Counted from the stretch's first letter, positions 18,317-26,948 are shown. The stretch is 64,000 bases of DNA from Streptacidiphilus albus JL83 (GCF_000744705.1 NZ_JQML01000001.1:2170001-2234000); one strand, 5' to 3'. Notes: a model not told the origin generated them from the sequence alone. Program-made: numbers and translations.

Positions 18317-19534
18317 GTGACCACCACCTATCAAGAGCCGGCGCCCACCCCGCTGGCCCTGCTGCTGCTCGGCCGGGACGCAGACCCGGCCAGTGAGCGC
18401 GGCGTCGACTGCCCCGGCGATCTCCCCGCCGCCTCCGACCCCGACCTGGTCGCCCGCGCCCGCGCCGCCAAGGCCGCGCTCGGCGACCGGGTGTTCATCC
18501 TGGGCCACCACTACCAGCGCGACGAGGTCATCGAGTTCGCCGACGTGACCGGCGACTCCTTCAAGCTCGCCCGCGACGCCGCCGACCGCCCCGAGGCCGA
18601 GTTCATCGTCTTCTGCGGCGTGCACTTCATGGCCGAGAGCGCCGACATCCTCACCGCCGAGCGCCAGCGGGTGATCCTGCCGGACCTCGCGGCGGGCTGC
18701 TCGATGGCAGACATGGCCACCGCCGAGCAGGTCGCCGAGTGCTGGGACGCGCTCACCGACGCCGGGGTCGCCGACACCGTCGTGCCGGTCGCCTACATGA
18801 ACTCCTCCGCCGACATCAAGGCCTTCACCGGCCGGCACGGCGGCACCATCTGCACCTCCTCCAACGCCAAGCGGGCGCTGGAGTGGGCCTTCGAGGAGAG
18901 TGCGGCGCGAAGCGCCTCGAGCGAGGGTGGTGGTGGGCGACGGGCGGGCGAGAAGGTGCTCTTCCTGCCCGACCAGCACCTGGGGCGGAACACCGCCGTC
19001 CGCGAGCTGGGGCTGAGCCTGGACGACTGCGTGGTCTACAACCCGCACAAGCCCAACGGCGGGCTGACCACCGAGCAGCTGCGCGCGGCGAAGATGATCC
19101 TCTGGCGCGGCCACTGCTCGGTGCACGGCCGCTTCTCGCTGGACTCGGTCGAGGAGGTCCGCGAGCGCGTCCCCGGCGTCACCGTGCTGGTCCACCCCGA
19201 GTGCAAGCACGAGGTGGTCGAGGCCGCCGACCTGGTGGGCTCCACCGAGTTCATCATCAAGGCGCTGGACGCCGCCGAGCCCGGCAGCAAGTGGGCGATC
19301 GGCACCGAGCTGAACCTGGTCCGCCGACTGGCCAAGGCGCACCCGGACAAGGAGGTCGTCTTCCTCGACCGCACCGTCTGCTTCTGCTCGACCATGAACC
19401 GGATCGACCTGCCGCACCTGGTGTGGACCCTGGAGTCGCTGGTCGAGGGCCGGGTGCCGAACGTGATCACGGTCGACCCGACCACCTCGGCCGAGGCCAG
19501 GGCGGCGCTGGACCAGATGCTGGCGCTGCCGTAA
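18317..19534 (+). CDS. nadA: quinolinate synthase
   Basis: A 405-residue [4Fe-4S] enzyme that condenses iminoaspartate with dihydroxyacetone phosphate to quinolinate in de novo NAD synthesis. The GHHYQRDEVIEFADVTGDS substrate motif and cluster cysteines in VFCGVHFMAESAD, HPECKHEVVEAAD and the final TVCFCSTMNRIDLPHL are visible. A hydrophilic insert of about 20 residues (SAARSASSEGGGG...) after EWAFEE is absent from short bacterial homologues. The GTG start has AGGAGGG about 9 bases upstream. nadB and nadC are not adjacent here. It is a likely client of the Fe-S carrier at 12738. Confidence 0.96.
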   Translation: MTTTYQEPAPTPLALLLLGRDADPASERGVDCPGDLPAASDPDLVARARAAKAALGDRVFILGHHYQRDEVIEFADVTGDSFKLARDAADRPEAEFIVFCGVHFMAESADILTAERQRVILPDLAAGCSMADMATAEQVAECWDALTDAGVADTVVPVAYMNSSADIKAFTGRHGGTICTSSNAKRALEWAFEESAARSASSEGGGGRRAGEKVLFLPDQHLGRNTAVRELGLSLDDCVVYNPHKPNGGLTTEQLRAAKMILWRGHCSVHGRFSLDSVEEVRERVPGVTVLVHPECKHEVVEAADLVGSTEFIIKALDAAEPGSKWAIGTELNLVRRLAKAHPDKEVVFLDRTVCFCSTMNRIDLPHLVWTLESLVEGRVPNVITVDPTTSAEARAALDQMLALP

Positions 19535-19541
19535 CGGAGGC

Positions 19542-19589
19542 CGGGTACGGCGAAGGGGCACCCCGAGGGGTGCCCCTTCGCCGTACCCG
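19542..19589. terminator. 23-bp perfect hairpin terminator
   Basis: CGGGTACGGCGAAGGGGCA (then CCCC) pairs perfectly with its complement across a 2-base centre, between convergent nadA and the PspAA gene; very likely a bidirectional terminator. Confidence 0.9.
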
Positions 19590-19596
19590 TCACTGC

Positions 19597-19875
19597 TCAG
19601 CCGGGGATGAGCCCGTCGTGGTGCAGCAGCTCCCTGACCTCGTCGACCGTGGCCTCCTCGTAGGGCAGGGTCGCCTCGGAGGGCACGAGCGCGTCGTGCG
19701 CCACCGGCGTCCCGCCCGCGCGGACGGCGGCGAGCAGTGCGGCCAGGCTGACCCGGAAGTCGGCCTCGTCGGACGAGTCGAGGGCCGCCAGCACGGCGTT
19801 GTCCAGCTCATTGAGATGGTCAACCAGCGTGTCCGGAACCTCGAACTGGCCCTCCCCCATGATCCTGACGATCAT
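19597..19875 (-). CDS. pspAA: PspA-associated protein PspAA
   Basis: A 92-residue acidic protein starting MIVRIMGEGQFEVPD, the signature of the PspAA family, which is found next to PspA/IM30 proteins in actinobacteria. It is predicted to work with PspA in envelope stress; the mechanism is not known. The ATG at 19875 has GGGAG upstream and lies 10 bases after the pspA stop, so the two form an operon. A longer frame to 19962 only reads pspA antiphase. Confidence 0.88.
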   Translation of the reverse strand: MIVRIMGEGQFEVPDTLVDHLNELDNAVLAALDSSDEADFRVSLAALLAAVRAGGTPVAHDALVPSEATLPYEEATVDEVRELLHHDGLIPG

Positions 19876-19885
19876 GCGGCACTCC

Positions 19886-20665
19886 CTACTTGTCGAAGCG
19901 AGGTTGGTCCTGCGGGGTGCCCTGGCCCTGCTCGATCGCCGGGGTCGGCGCAGCCGAACCACCGGAGAGCTCGGCCTTCATCCGGGCGAGCTCCAGCTCG
20001 ACGTCGGACCCGCTGGACATCCGCTCCAGTTCGGCGGTGATGTCGTCCTTGCGCATCCCGGTCGGGTCGTCGAGCGCGCCCGAGGCGAGCAGCTCGTCGA
20101 TCGCGCCGGCCCGCGCCTGCATCTGCGCGGTCTTGTCCTCGGCCCGCTGGATGGCCAGGCCGACGTCGCCCATCTCCTCCGAGATACCGGAGAAGGACTC
20201 GGCGATCCGGGTCTGTGCCTGGGCGGCCGTGTAGGTGGCCTTGATGGTCTCCTTCTTGGTCCGGAAGGCGTCCACCTTGGCCTGCAGCCGCTGGGAGGCC
20301 AGCGTGAGCTTCTCCTCCTCGCCCTGCAGTGCCTGGTACTGCGTCTCCAGGTCGGCGACCTGCTGCTGGATCCCCGAGCGGCGGGTGAGCGCCTCGCGGG
20401 CCAGGTCCTCGCGGCCGAGCGAGAGCGCCTTGCGGCCCTGCTCCTCCAGCGTCGACGACTGCTTCTGAAGCTGCTGGAGCTGGAGCTCCAGGCGCTTGCG
20501 GGACGTCGCCACGTCCGCCACTCCACGGCGTACCTTCTGCAGCAGTTCGAGCTGCTTCTGATACGAGTAGTCGAGTGTCTCGCGCGGGTCCTCCGCACGA
20601 TCCAAGGCCTTGTTGGCCTTGGCGCGGAAGATCATTGACATCCGCTTCATGATTCCGTCGCTCAT
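19886..20665 (-). CDS. pspA: phage shock protein A (PspA/IM30) family
   Basis: A 259-residue, almost entirely alpha-helical coiled-coil protein beginning with MKRMSMIFRAKANKALDRAE, the amphipathic membrane-binding helix of PspA/Vipp1. Long heptad stretches cover residues 30-200, and the tail is Ser/Gly/Pro-rich and disordered. PspA oligomerises on the inner face of the membrane to preserve its integrity under stress. The ATG at 20665 precedes a second Met at residue 6 (MKRM) that may be the true start. It is followed by pspAA. Confidence 0.93.
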   Translation of the reverse strand: MSDGIMKRMSMIFRAKANKALDRAEDPRETLDYSYQKQLELLQKVRRGVADVATSRKRLELQLQQLQKQSSTLEEQGRKALSLGREDLAREALTRRSGIQQQVADLETQYQALQGEEEKLTLASQRLQAKVDAFRTKKETIKATYTAAQAQTRIAESFSGISEEMGDVGLAIQRAEDKTAQMQARAGAIDELLASGALDDPTGMRKDDITAELERMSSGSDVELELARMKAELSGGSAAPTPAIEQGQGTPQDQPRFDK

Positions 20666-20917
20666 GGGCCTCGCGCGCCCCCTTCTCCGGACTGCCGGTT
20701 CTCGATCCCAAGACTACGGGGCGCGGAGGGTTCACCGCAGCGCACCGGACTGCAACAAGAGTGCTACAGCGGCACGGGACGGGCCTCATCCGTGCGAGGG
20801 ATTACCGTCGACGCCGTCTCGCCCTCAGGGCGGAGCCGGAGCTGAGGGTGTCCCCGGGCCGGATCCTTTCCCGCAGGGGCTAGGGAATACACCTTCTGAC
20901 CACGTACTCTTGGCCGT

Positions 20918-21511
20918 GTGTTCCGACGAAGCTCCCAGGATGCCCCCGCCGACGCCCCGCTGATCGAGCTGGACGCGTCCGCCCGCCCCGAGGCCGAGGC
21001 CAAAAAGGGCCGCCCCACACCCAAGCGCAGCGAGGCCGAGGCCAGCCGCCGCGGCCGCGCCTACGTGCCCCAGGACCGCAAGGAGGCCGCCAAGGCCGCC
21101 CGCGACGAGCGCAGCGCCGCCCGCGAGCGCCAGCGGCTCGCGCTGCTGCGCGGCGACGAGGCCGGCCTGCCGGCCCGCGACCGGGGTCCGGTGCGGCGCT
21201 TCGCCCGCGACTACATCGACTCGCGGTTCACCGCGGCCGAGTGGTTCCTGCCGCTGGCGGTGATCGTGCTGGTGCTGAACGTGCTGCCGAACCCGTCGCT
21301 GAAGGACATCTCGCTGCTGATCTGGCTGATCATGATCGTGCTGATCGTGCTGCACTCGGTGCTGCTCAGCATGGGTCTGCGCAAGCAGCTGGCACAGCGG
21401 TTCCCGGAGAAGAACACCAAGGGCACGGTCGCCTACGCGCTGATGCGCTCGCTGCAGATGCGCCGGCTGCGCCTGCCGAAGCCGCAGGTGAAGCGAGGGC
21501 AGAAGTCCTGA
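20918..21511 (+). CDS. DUF3043 membrane protein
   Basis: A 197-residue protein of the actinobacterial DUF3043 family: a basic, charged N-terminal half (KKGRPTPKRSEAEASRR is the family signature) and two close membrane helices (about residues 108-127 and 132-153), then a basic tail. The function is unknown; conservation across actinobacteria suggests a housekeeping envelope role. The GTG at 20918 lies within about 15 bases of a possible -10 (TACTCT), so the mRNA may be nearly leaderless. The stop overlaps the proposed start of the next gene. Confidence 0.88.
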   Translation: MFRRSSQDAPADAPLIELDASARPEAEAKKGRPTPKRSEAEASRRGRAYVPQDRKEAAKAARDERSAARERQRLALLRGDEAGLPARDRGPVRRFARDYIDSRFTAAEWFLPLAVIVLVLNVLPNPSLKDISLLIWLIMIVLIVLHSVLLSMGLRKQLAQRFPEKNTKGTVAYALMRSLQMRRLRLPKPQVKRGQKS

Positions 21512-22356
21512 TCGAGACGTACAGCCACCCGGGTCACCTGCCGCAGCAGCGGCACGGCGGTTTCGACGCTGCCTCCGGGACCTGGCTCTCGGGCCTCAGC
21601 AACCTGCGCAACGTCGTCCGGCAGGAGCTGGTGGCCAGGCAGCTCGCCGAACAGGTCGCCGAGCACTTCGCCGAGCGGCTGCTGGACGGGCCGCCGCTGC
21701 GCGTCCTCGACGCCGGCTGCGGGCAGGGCACCCAGGCCGTGCGGCTGGCCCGGGCCGGCCACCTGGTCACCGGGCTCGACCCGGACCCGGTGATGCTCGG
21801 TGCGGCGCAGAACGCGCTGGCCGGCGAGGCCCACCAGGTGCGCTCCCGGGTGAAGCTGCTGACCGGCGAGGGCGGCGACTGCGGACGCTGGTTCGGGCCC
21901 GGCAGCTTCGACGTCGTGCTCTGCCACGGCGTGCTGATGTACCTGCCCGAGGCCGACCCGATGCTGGCCTCGCTGGCCCGGGTGCTGGCGCCCGGCGGCA
22001 TGCTCTCGGTCCTGGTCCGCAACGGCGACGCGCTCGCCATGCGGGCCGGCTGCGCCGGGGACTGGGCCGGCGCCATGGAGGCCTTCGGCGGCGCCCGCTA
22101 CGTCAACCGGCTCGGCATCCCCACCCGGGCCGACCGGCTGGAGCCGCTGGTCCGGACGCTCACCGAGATATCGGTACCGCTGCGGCGCTGGTACGGGGTC
22201 CGGGTCTTCACCGACCAGGCGCCCGACGACGCCCAGCCCCCGGCGGACTCCGCCGAGCTGGCCCGGCTGCTGGAGGCCGAGGAGCAGGCCGGACGCACCG
22301 ACCCCTACCGCTCGGTGGCCGCGCTGCTGCACCTGGTCGGCACCCGCCGCGGCTGA
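21508..22356 (+). CDS. SAM-dependent methyltransferase (class I), CTG start proposed
   Basis: A protein of about 282 residues with a Rossmann methyltransferase core: VLDAGCGQGTQAVRLARAGH (motif I, SAM binding), VTGLDPDP (motif II acidic residue) and FDVVLCHGVLMYL (motif IV). The family-like N-terminus (ETYSHPGHLPQQRHGGFDAA) begins straight after the preceding stop codon, but no ATG, GTG or TTG is there; a CTG at 21508 overlapping the TGA of the DUF3043 gene is the only nearby initiator, with GAGGG 9 bases upstream. The next upstream start is a GTG at 21241, deep inside the other gene. The substrate is unknown. Confidence 0.8.
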   Translation: MIETYSHPGHLPQQRHGGFDAASGTWLSGLSNLRNVVRQELVARQLAEQVAEHFAERLLDGPPLRVLDAGCGQGTQAVRLARAGHLVTGLDPDPVMLGAAQNALAGEAHQVRSRVKLLTGEGGDCGRWFGPGSFDVVLCHGVLMYLPEADPMLASLARVLAPGGMLSVLVRNGDALAMRAGCAGDWAGAMEAFGGARYVNRLGIPTRADRLEPLVRTLTEISVPLRRWYGVRVFTDQAPDDAQPPADSAELARLLEAEEQAGRTDPYRSVAALLHLVGTRRG

Positions 22357-22395
22357 ACGGGTGGACGGGCGGCGCGGCAGGCGTAGGGTCTGATC

Positions 22396-23400
22396 ATGGA
22401 GTTTCGTCACCTCGGCCGCAGCGGCCTGATCATCAGCGAGATCGCGTACGGCAACTGGCTGACCCACGGATCCCAGGTGGAGGAGGACGCGGCGGCAGCC
22501 TGCGTCCGGGCCGCCCTGGACTCCGGGATCACCACCTTCGACACGGCGGACGTCTACGCCGAGACCCGCGCCGAGGCCGTCCTCGGCCGCGCCCTCAAGG
22601 GCGAGCGGCGCGAGGGCCTGGAGATCTTCACCAAGGTCTTCTGGCCGACCGGCCCCGGCCGCAACGACCGCGGCCTGGGCCGCAAGCACATCATGGAGTC
22701 CATCGACGGCTCCCTGCGCCGGCTGCAGACCGACTACGTCGACCTGTACCAGGCCCACCGCTACGACCCCTCCACGCCGCTGGAGGAGACCATGACGGCC
22801 TTCGCCGACGTGGTCCGCTCGGGCAAGGCCCTCTACATCGGCGTCTCCGAGTGGACCGCCGAGCAGATCCGGGCCGGGCACGCGCTGGCGCAGCAGCTGA
22901 ACATCCAGCTGATCTCCAACCAGCCGCAGTACTCCGCGCTCTGGCGGGTCATCGAGGCCGAGGTGGTCCCGGTCTCGGAGGAGCTGGGCCTGGGCCAGAT
23001 CGTCTGGTCCCCCATCGCCCAGGGCGTGCTGACCGGCAAGTACCTGCCCGGTGCCCCGCTGCCGGCCGGCTCGCGGGCCACCGACGAGAAGGGCGGCGCC
23101 AACTTCGTCGGCCGCTTCCTCCAGGACGACGTGCTGGAGCGGGTGCAGCTGCTGCAGCCGCTGGCGGCCGAGGCCGGGCTGTCCTCGGCCCAGCTCGCGG
23201 TGGCCTGGGTACTGCAGAACGCCAACGTCTCGGCGGCGATCATCGGCGCCTCGCGTCCGGAGCAGGTCACCGAGAACGTCAAGGCGGCCGGCGTGAAGTT
23301 GGACGACGCGCTGCTCAAGCGGATGGACGAGATCCTGGCCCCGGTCGCCGAGTTCGACCCGGCGAAGACCGCGGCCAACTCGCCGAAGACCCGCCCCTGA
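22396..23400 (+). CDS. aldo/keto reductase (Kv-beta-like)
   Basis: A 334-residue NADPH-dependent (beta/alpha)8 oxidoreductase. The catalytic tetrad is present: Asp and Tyr in FDTADVYAETRAE, Lys in IFTKVFWP, His in LYQAHRYDP. The nucleotide-binding loops SNQPQYSAL and IIGASRPEQVTEN near the C-terminus resemble voltage-gated K-channel beta subunit-like reductases. It reduces aldehydes or ketones of unknown identity. The start at 22396 (MEFRHLGRSGL) is canonical. A strong terminator follows. Confidence 0.93.
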   Translation: MEFRHLGRSGLIISEIAYGNWLTHGSQVEEDAAAACVRAALDSGITTFDTADVYAETRAEAVLGRALKGERREGLEIFTKVFWPTGPGRNDRGLGRKHIMESIDGSLRRLQTDYVDLYQAHRYDPSTPLEETMTAFADVVRSGKALYIGVSEWTAEQIRAGHALAQQLNIQLISNQPQYSALWRVIEAEVVPVSEELGLGQIVWSPIAQGVLTGKYLPGAPLPAGSRATDEKGGANFVGRFLQDDVLERVQLLQPLAAEAGLSSAQLAVAWVLQNANVSAAIIGASRPEQVTENVKAAGVKLDDALLKRMDEILAPVAEFDPAKTAANSPKTRP

Positions 23401-23414
23401 CCGACCCGGCACCA

Positions 23415-23458
23415 CGCCGGAGGGCGGCCGTCCCCCAGGGGGCGGCCGCCCTCCGGCG
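23415..23458. terminator. 16-bp perfect hairpin terminator
   Basis: CGCCGGAGGGCGGCCG pairs perfectly with CGGCCGCCCTCCGGCG; the 12-base loop (TCCCCCAGGGGG) can pair further. It lies between convergent genes. Confidence 0.9.
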
Positions 23459-23469
23459 TCGTCCGACGA

Positions 23470-23673
23470 CTACTCGGCGTGCAGGTTCATCGGACCGTAG
23501 ATCTTCTCGCCGTCCTCCAGCAGCACGACCTGGTCGATGCCGCCCTCCAGGAGTTCCTTCCAGGTCTCGCCGACCCAGGACTCGGCGTCGCCCTGGGTGG
23601 GGAACTCCTCCGTCCCGTTCGGCGCCGCCACCGTCGAACCGTCGGCCTTCTCGAACCGCCACGTCCACACCAT
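23470..23673 (-). CDS. small conserved hypothetical protein (67 aa)
   Basis: A 67-residue acidic protein starting MVWTWRFEKADGSTV with AAGGAG seven bases before the ATG. It contains GDAESWVGETWKELLEGGID and VVLLEDGEKIYGPMNL; small proteins with this content are common in Streptomyces and often annotated only as hypothetical. The fold looks beta-alpha-beta. I know no function. The open frame extends 16 codons upstream, but the SD decides the start. Confidence 0.78.
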   Translation of the reverse strand: MVWTWRFEKADGSTVAAPNGTEEFPTQGDAESWVGETWKELLEGGIDQVVLLEDGEKIYGPMNLHAE

Positions 23674-23725
23674 GTTGGAACTCCTTCTGCGCGCGCTGCT
23701 CCGTTCACGCAGACTACCCATCCGC

Positions 23726-24217
23726 TCAGGCGGCGTACGCCAGTGCGGGGAAGCCGGACGCCGGTTCGGCGCCGGGCGCGGCCGAACCGGGCTCGGTGAC
23801 CGGGGCGACCGAGACGGCGACGGTGACCCGGGCGACCCGGCCGTCCTCGTCGGTCAGCCGGTAGCCGAAGCTGTCGGTCCCGGTGAAGCCGGGCGCCGAG
23901 GTGTAGACGGCGGTGGCGTCGTCGCTGAGCACCACCCGGCCGTGCCGGGGACGGCCGAACAGCGAGACCCTGACCCCGGCGCCGGTGCCGGTGCCGAGCA
24001 GGTCGATGGCGACCGGGCTGCCGGAGACGGCGTCGGCGCGGTCCTCGGAGTCCGGGGCGAGGGCGATCGGCACGGCGGTGGGGAGGATCATCCGCAGCCG
24101 GCGCGGCTCGGGTCCGGGCTTGGCCCACACCCCGACGCCCGCCCGGCGGACGGGATCGACCGCGGCCTCCGCGATCCTGAGGGCATTGGCACGACGCTGA
24201 CGGCTGACGGCGTTCAT
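23726..24217 (-). CDS. Ig-like (cadherin/Big-type) domain protein
   Basis: A 163-residue protein. After an Arg/Ala-rich N-terminus, residues 60-140 form one Ig-like domain of the tandem-95/Big_9 kind: GRVVLSDDATAVYTS followed by PGFTGTDSFGYRLTDEDG is the diagnostic pair of strands. No signal peptide or membrane anchor is evident, odd for a domain usually found on secreted adhesins; the protein may be cytosolic, exported by another route, or have lost a signal. The function is unknown. Confidence 0.72.
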   Translation of the reverse strand: MNAVSRQRRANALRIAEAAVDPVRRAGVGVWAKPGPEPRRLRMILPTAVPIALAPDSEDRADAVSGSPVAIDLLGTGTGAGVRVSLFGRPRHGRVVLSDDATAVYTSAPGFTGTDSFGYRLTDEDGRVARVTVAVSVAPVTEPGSAAPGAEPASGFPALAYAA

Positions 24218-24234
24218 CTGTCTCCCCTTCCCGA

Positions 24235-24268
24235 GGTCCTGGCCTTCCGGTGGTCCTGGCCTTCCGGT
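24235..24268. repeat. 17-bp direct tandem repeat
   Basis: GGTCCTGGCCTTCCGGT occurs twice back to back just upstream (minus strand) of the Ig-like gene, in the divergent region before cobU. It could be slippage or a duplicated regulatory site. Confidence 0.55.
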
Positions 24269-24374
24269 GGACCGGGCTACTGAAGCCTAAGATCTCAAGA
24301 AGATAACAAAGCTCCAAATCCGACTTTTATCCGCTGCTGATACCGCTACGGCGGGCGGCGGGCGGTACGGCAGA

Positions 24375-25004
24375 ATGCCGGGCATGCGGATCTTCCTGGA
24401 GCGGTCGGACGACGGCAGCCGGCGCCTCGGCCTGGCCTTCGGCCGGCCCGTGCCACCCCGGCGGACCCTGGTCCTCGGCGGGGCCCGCTCCGGCAAGTCG
24501 GTCACCGCCGAGCGGATGCTGGCCACTGCACCGGACGTCCTCTACGTCGCCACCGGCGGCACCCGCGACGGCGACGCCGAGTGGGCGCAGCGGGTCGCCC
24601 TGCACCGGGACCGCCGCCCCGCGCACTGGCGCACCGCCGAGACCTGCGAGTTGGAGCCGCTGCTCGCCGCCGGGGGCGGCCCGCTGCTGGTCGACTGCCT
24701 GGCACTGTGGCTGACCGCCGCCATGGACGAGTGCGACGCCTGGGACGACGCGGCCTGGGCGGCCACCGGCGAGCGCCGGCTGCGCGCCCGCACCGGGGCG
24801 CTGACCGCCGCCTGGCAGGCGACCTCGCGACGGGTGGTCGCGGTCAGCAACGAGGTCGGCAGCGGCGTCGTCCCGGCCACCGCGTCCGGACGCCGGTTCC
24901 GCGACGAGCTGGGACGGCTGAACGCGGGCATCGCGGCCGCCTCCGAGCAGGTGCTGCTGGTCGTCGCCGGGCAGCCGCTCGCGGTGAAGGGGCGCTGCGC
25001 GTGA
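24375..25004 (+). CDS. cobU: bifunctional adenosylcobinamide kinase / adenosylcobinamide-phosphate guanylyltransferase
   Basis: A 209-residue P-loop enzyme. Walker A GGARSGKS (residues 35-42), the family segment VLYVATGGTRDGDAEW, and VDCLALWLTAAMDE identify CobU/CobP, which phosphorylates adenosylcobinamide and then attaches GMP from GTP, activating it for the nucleotide loop of coenzyme B12. The 25 or so residues before the P-loop are longer than in enteric CobU. ATG 24375 or 24384 could start translation. cobT and cobS follow; an upstream cobalamin riboswitch was looked for and not seen. Confidence 0.93.
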   Translation: MPGMRIFLERSDDGSRRLGLAFGRPVPPRRTLVLGGARSGKSVTAERMLATAPDVLYVATGGTRDGDAEWAQRVALHRDRRPAHWRTAETCELEPLLAAGGGPLLVDCLALWLTAAMDECDAWDDAAWAATGERRLRARTGALTAAWQATSRRVVAVSNEVGSGVVPATASGRRFRDELGRLNAGIAAASEQVLLVVAGQPLAVKGRCA

Positions 25005-25031
25005 AAGGGCCGGGACGGTAACGTTCCGCCG

Positions 25032-26105
25032 GTGAGCACCTTCGACAGCGACAGCGCCCTGAACCTCGACGAGTTCTCCGCGTTGGTGGCCCGGCCCGAC
25101 GACGAGTACCGGCAGGCGGCCGAGGAGCGGTGGGCCGCCCTCGACCAGCCTCGCGGCTCCCTGGGCACGCTCCAGGGCCTCGGCGGCTGGCTGGCCGCCG
25201 TCCAGGGACAGTGCCCGACCAGACCGATCGAGCGGGCCAAGGTCGTGGTCTTCGCCGCCGACCACGGCATCGCCGAACTGGGTGTCTCCGCGCTGCCGCC
25301 CGGCAGCACGGTCCGCCGGGTGCACGCGGTGCTGGACGGCAGCGCCGCCGTCTCGGTGCTGGCGCAGCGCTTCCAGGCCGGGGTCCGGGTGGTCGACATG
25401 GGCGTGGACGCCGATCCCGACGAGTTCCCGGCCGGTGTGAGCACCCACCGGGTGCGCCGCGGGTCCGGCCGGATCGACATCGAGAACGCGCTCACCCGGG
25501 AGGAGGCCGAGGCGGCCTTCCGGGCCGGCATGGCCGTCGCCGACGAGGAGGCCGACTCCGGCACCGACCTGGTCGTCCTCGGCGACCTCGGGGTCGGCTC
25601 CACCACCGTCGCCGCCGTGCTGATCGGCGCGCTCTGCGGCAGCGACGCCGCCGCCGTCACCGGGCGCGGCTCCGGCATCGACGACCGGGTGTGGATGGTG
25701 AAGTGCGCGGCGATCCGCGACTCGCTGCGCCGCGCCCGCCCGGTCCTGGCGGACCAGCTCGACCTGCTGGCGGCGACCGGCGGCGCCGACTTCGCCGCGA
25801 CCACCGGCTTCCTGCTGCAGTCCGCGCTGCGGCGCACCCCGGTGCTGCTGGACGGCGTGGTTTCGGCCGCCTGCGCCCTGGTGGCGCAGCGGATCGCGTT
25901 CCGGGCCCCCGAGTGGTGGCGGGCCGGCCAGGCGACCGGCGAGCCGGCCCAGGCCAAGGCGTACGACCGGATGAGCGTCGAACCGCTGCTGGACCAGCAG
26001 GTGAGCCTGGGTGCGGGCACCGGCGCGCTGATGGCGCTGCCGCTGCTGCAGGCCGCCTCCACGCTGCTGGCGGAGCTGCCGCTGGCGCCGGTCGACCAGG
26101 CCTAG
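25032..26105 (+). CDS. cobT: nicotinate-nucleotide-dimethylbenzimidazole phosphoribosyltransferase, catalytic Glu replaced
   Basis: A 357-residue enzyme that makes alpha-ribazole phosphate for the lower ligand of B12. FAADHGIAELGVSALPPGST, VVLGDLGVGSTTVAAVLIGAL and VLLDGVVSAACALVAQRIAF are family hallmarks. Oddly, the C-terminal LGEGxGA motif reads LGAGTGA: residue 328 is Ala (GCG) where the family, including Salmonella CobT Glu317, has the catalytic-base glutamate (GAG). This one-base difference could be a sequencing error, a polymorphism or true loss of activity. The GTG start at 25032 gives normal length. It lies 27 bases after cobU and 6 before cobS. Confidence 0.92.
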   Translation: MSTFDSDSALNLDEFSALVARPDDEYRQAAEERWAALDQPRGSLGTLQGLGGWLAAVQGQCPTRPIERAKVVVFAADHGIAELGVSALPPGSTVRRVHAVLDGSAAVSVLAQRFQAGVRVVDMGVDADPDEFPAGVSTHRVRRGSGRIDIENALTREEAEAAFRAGMAVADEEADSGTDLVVLGDLGVGSTTVAAVLIGALCGSDAAAVTGRGSGIDDRVWMVKCAAIRDSLRRARPVLADQLDLLAATGGADFAATTGFLLQSALRRTPVLLDGVVSAACALVAQRIAFRAPEWWRAGQATGEPAQAKAYDRMSVEPLLDQQVSLGAGTGALMALPLLQAASTLLAELPLAPVDQA

Positions 26106-26111
26106 CCGCCG

Positions 26112-26948
26112 ATGCCGGACGGGCCGACCTCCACGCCGGACCGGCCGGCCTCGGCGGCGGACGGGCTGCGCTTCGCCTTCGGGACCCTGTCCGTGCTCCG
26201 GGTCCCGGTCCGCCGCTGGGACCGGCCGACGGCGGGGCGGGCGATGCTCTGCGCCCCGCTGGTCGGGCTGGTGCTGGGACTGGTCGCGGCGGCGGCGGGC
26301 GCGGCGCTGTCCTGGCTGGGCGGCGGAGCGCTGCTGGCCTCGGTCGCCGTCGTCGGCGTGCTCGCGGCGCTGACCCGCGGCCTGCACCTGGACGGACTGG
26401 CCGACGTCGCCGACGGCCTGGGCAGCAACAAGCCGCCGGAGGCGGCGCTGCGGATCATGAAGGCCTCGGACATCGGGCCCTTCGGGGTGCTGGTGCTGCT
26501 GCTGGTGATGCTGGCTCAGATCGCGGCGCTGGAGCGGGCGTTCGAGGCGGGCACGGCCCAGGGGGCGTGCGGCGCGGTGCTGGCCGCCGCGGTCGGCCGG
26601 GCCGCGCTGCTGCTCGGCTGCCGCACCGGCGTCCCCTCCGCCCGCCCCGACGGCCTGGGCGCGACCGTCGCCGGGACGGTGCGCACCGGATCCGCGCTGG
26701 TGGCGGCGGTGCTCACGGCGGCGGCGCTGGCCGCGGCCGGCTGGGCCACCGGCGGCCACGGCGGTCACGGCGCGCGCCTGGCGCTGGCCGCGCTGCTCGC
26801 CCTGGTCTGCGGGCCGGTGTGTTCTTCGCTGCTCCTGGCCCGTTGCGTGCGACGCTTCGGGGGGATCACCGGCGATGTCCTGGGTGCGATGGTGGAGACC
26901 TCGGCGACCGCCGCCGTGGTGCTCTGGGCCCTGTTCGCCGCCTCCTGA
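26112..26948 (+). CDS. cobS: adenosylcobinamide-GDP ribazoletransferase (cobalamin synthase)
   Basis: A 278-residue integral membrane enzyme with 6-7 hydrophobic helices. The active-site motif HLDGLADVADGLGSNKPPE (the Asp-rich metal site of CobS/CobV) is intact. It joins AdoCbi-GDP and alpha-ribazole phosphate, completing the nucleotide loop at the membrane. It starts six bases after the cobT stop, so the three genes form one operon. A short Pro/Ala N-terminal extension precedes the domain. Together cobU-cobT-cobS cover late assembly and salvage only; corrin-ring genes are not in this window. Confidence 0.94.
   Translation: MPDGPTSTPDRPASAADGLRFAFGTLSVLRVPVRRWDRPTAGRAMLCAPLVGLVLGLVAAAAGAALSWLGGGALLASVAVVGVLAALTRGLHLDGLADVADGLGSNKPPEAALRIMKASDIGPFGVLVLLLVMLAQIAALERAFEAGTAQGACGAVLAAAVGRAALLLGCRTGVPSARPDGLGATVAGTVRTGSALVAAVLTAAALAAAGWATGGHGGHGARLALAALLALVCGPVCSSLLLARCVRRFGGITGDVLGAMVETSATAAVVLWALFAAS

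Noticed and set aside
24218..24374. Cobalamin riboswitch before cobU
   Set aside because: No B12-box-like core or long structured leader is visible in the 157 bases available.
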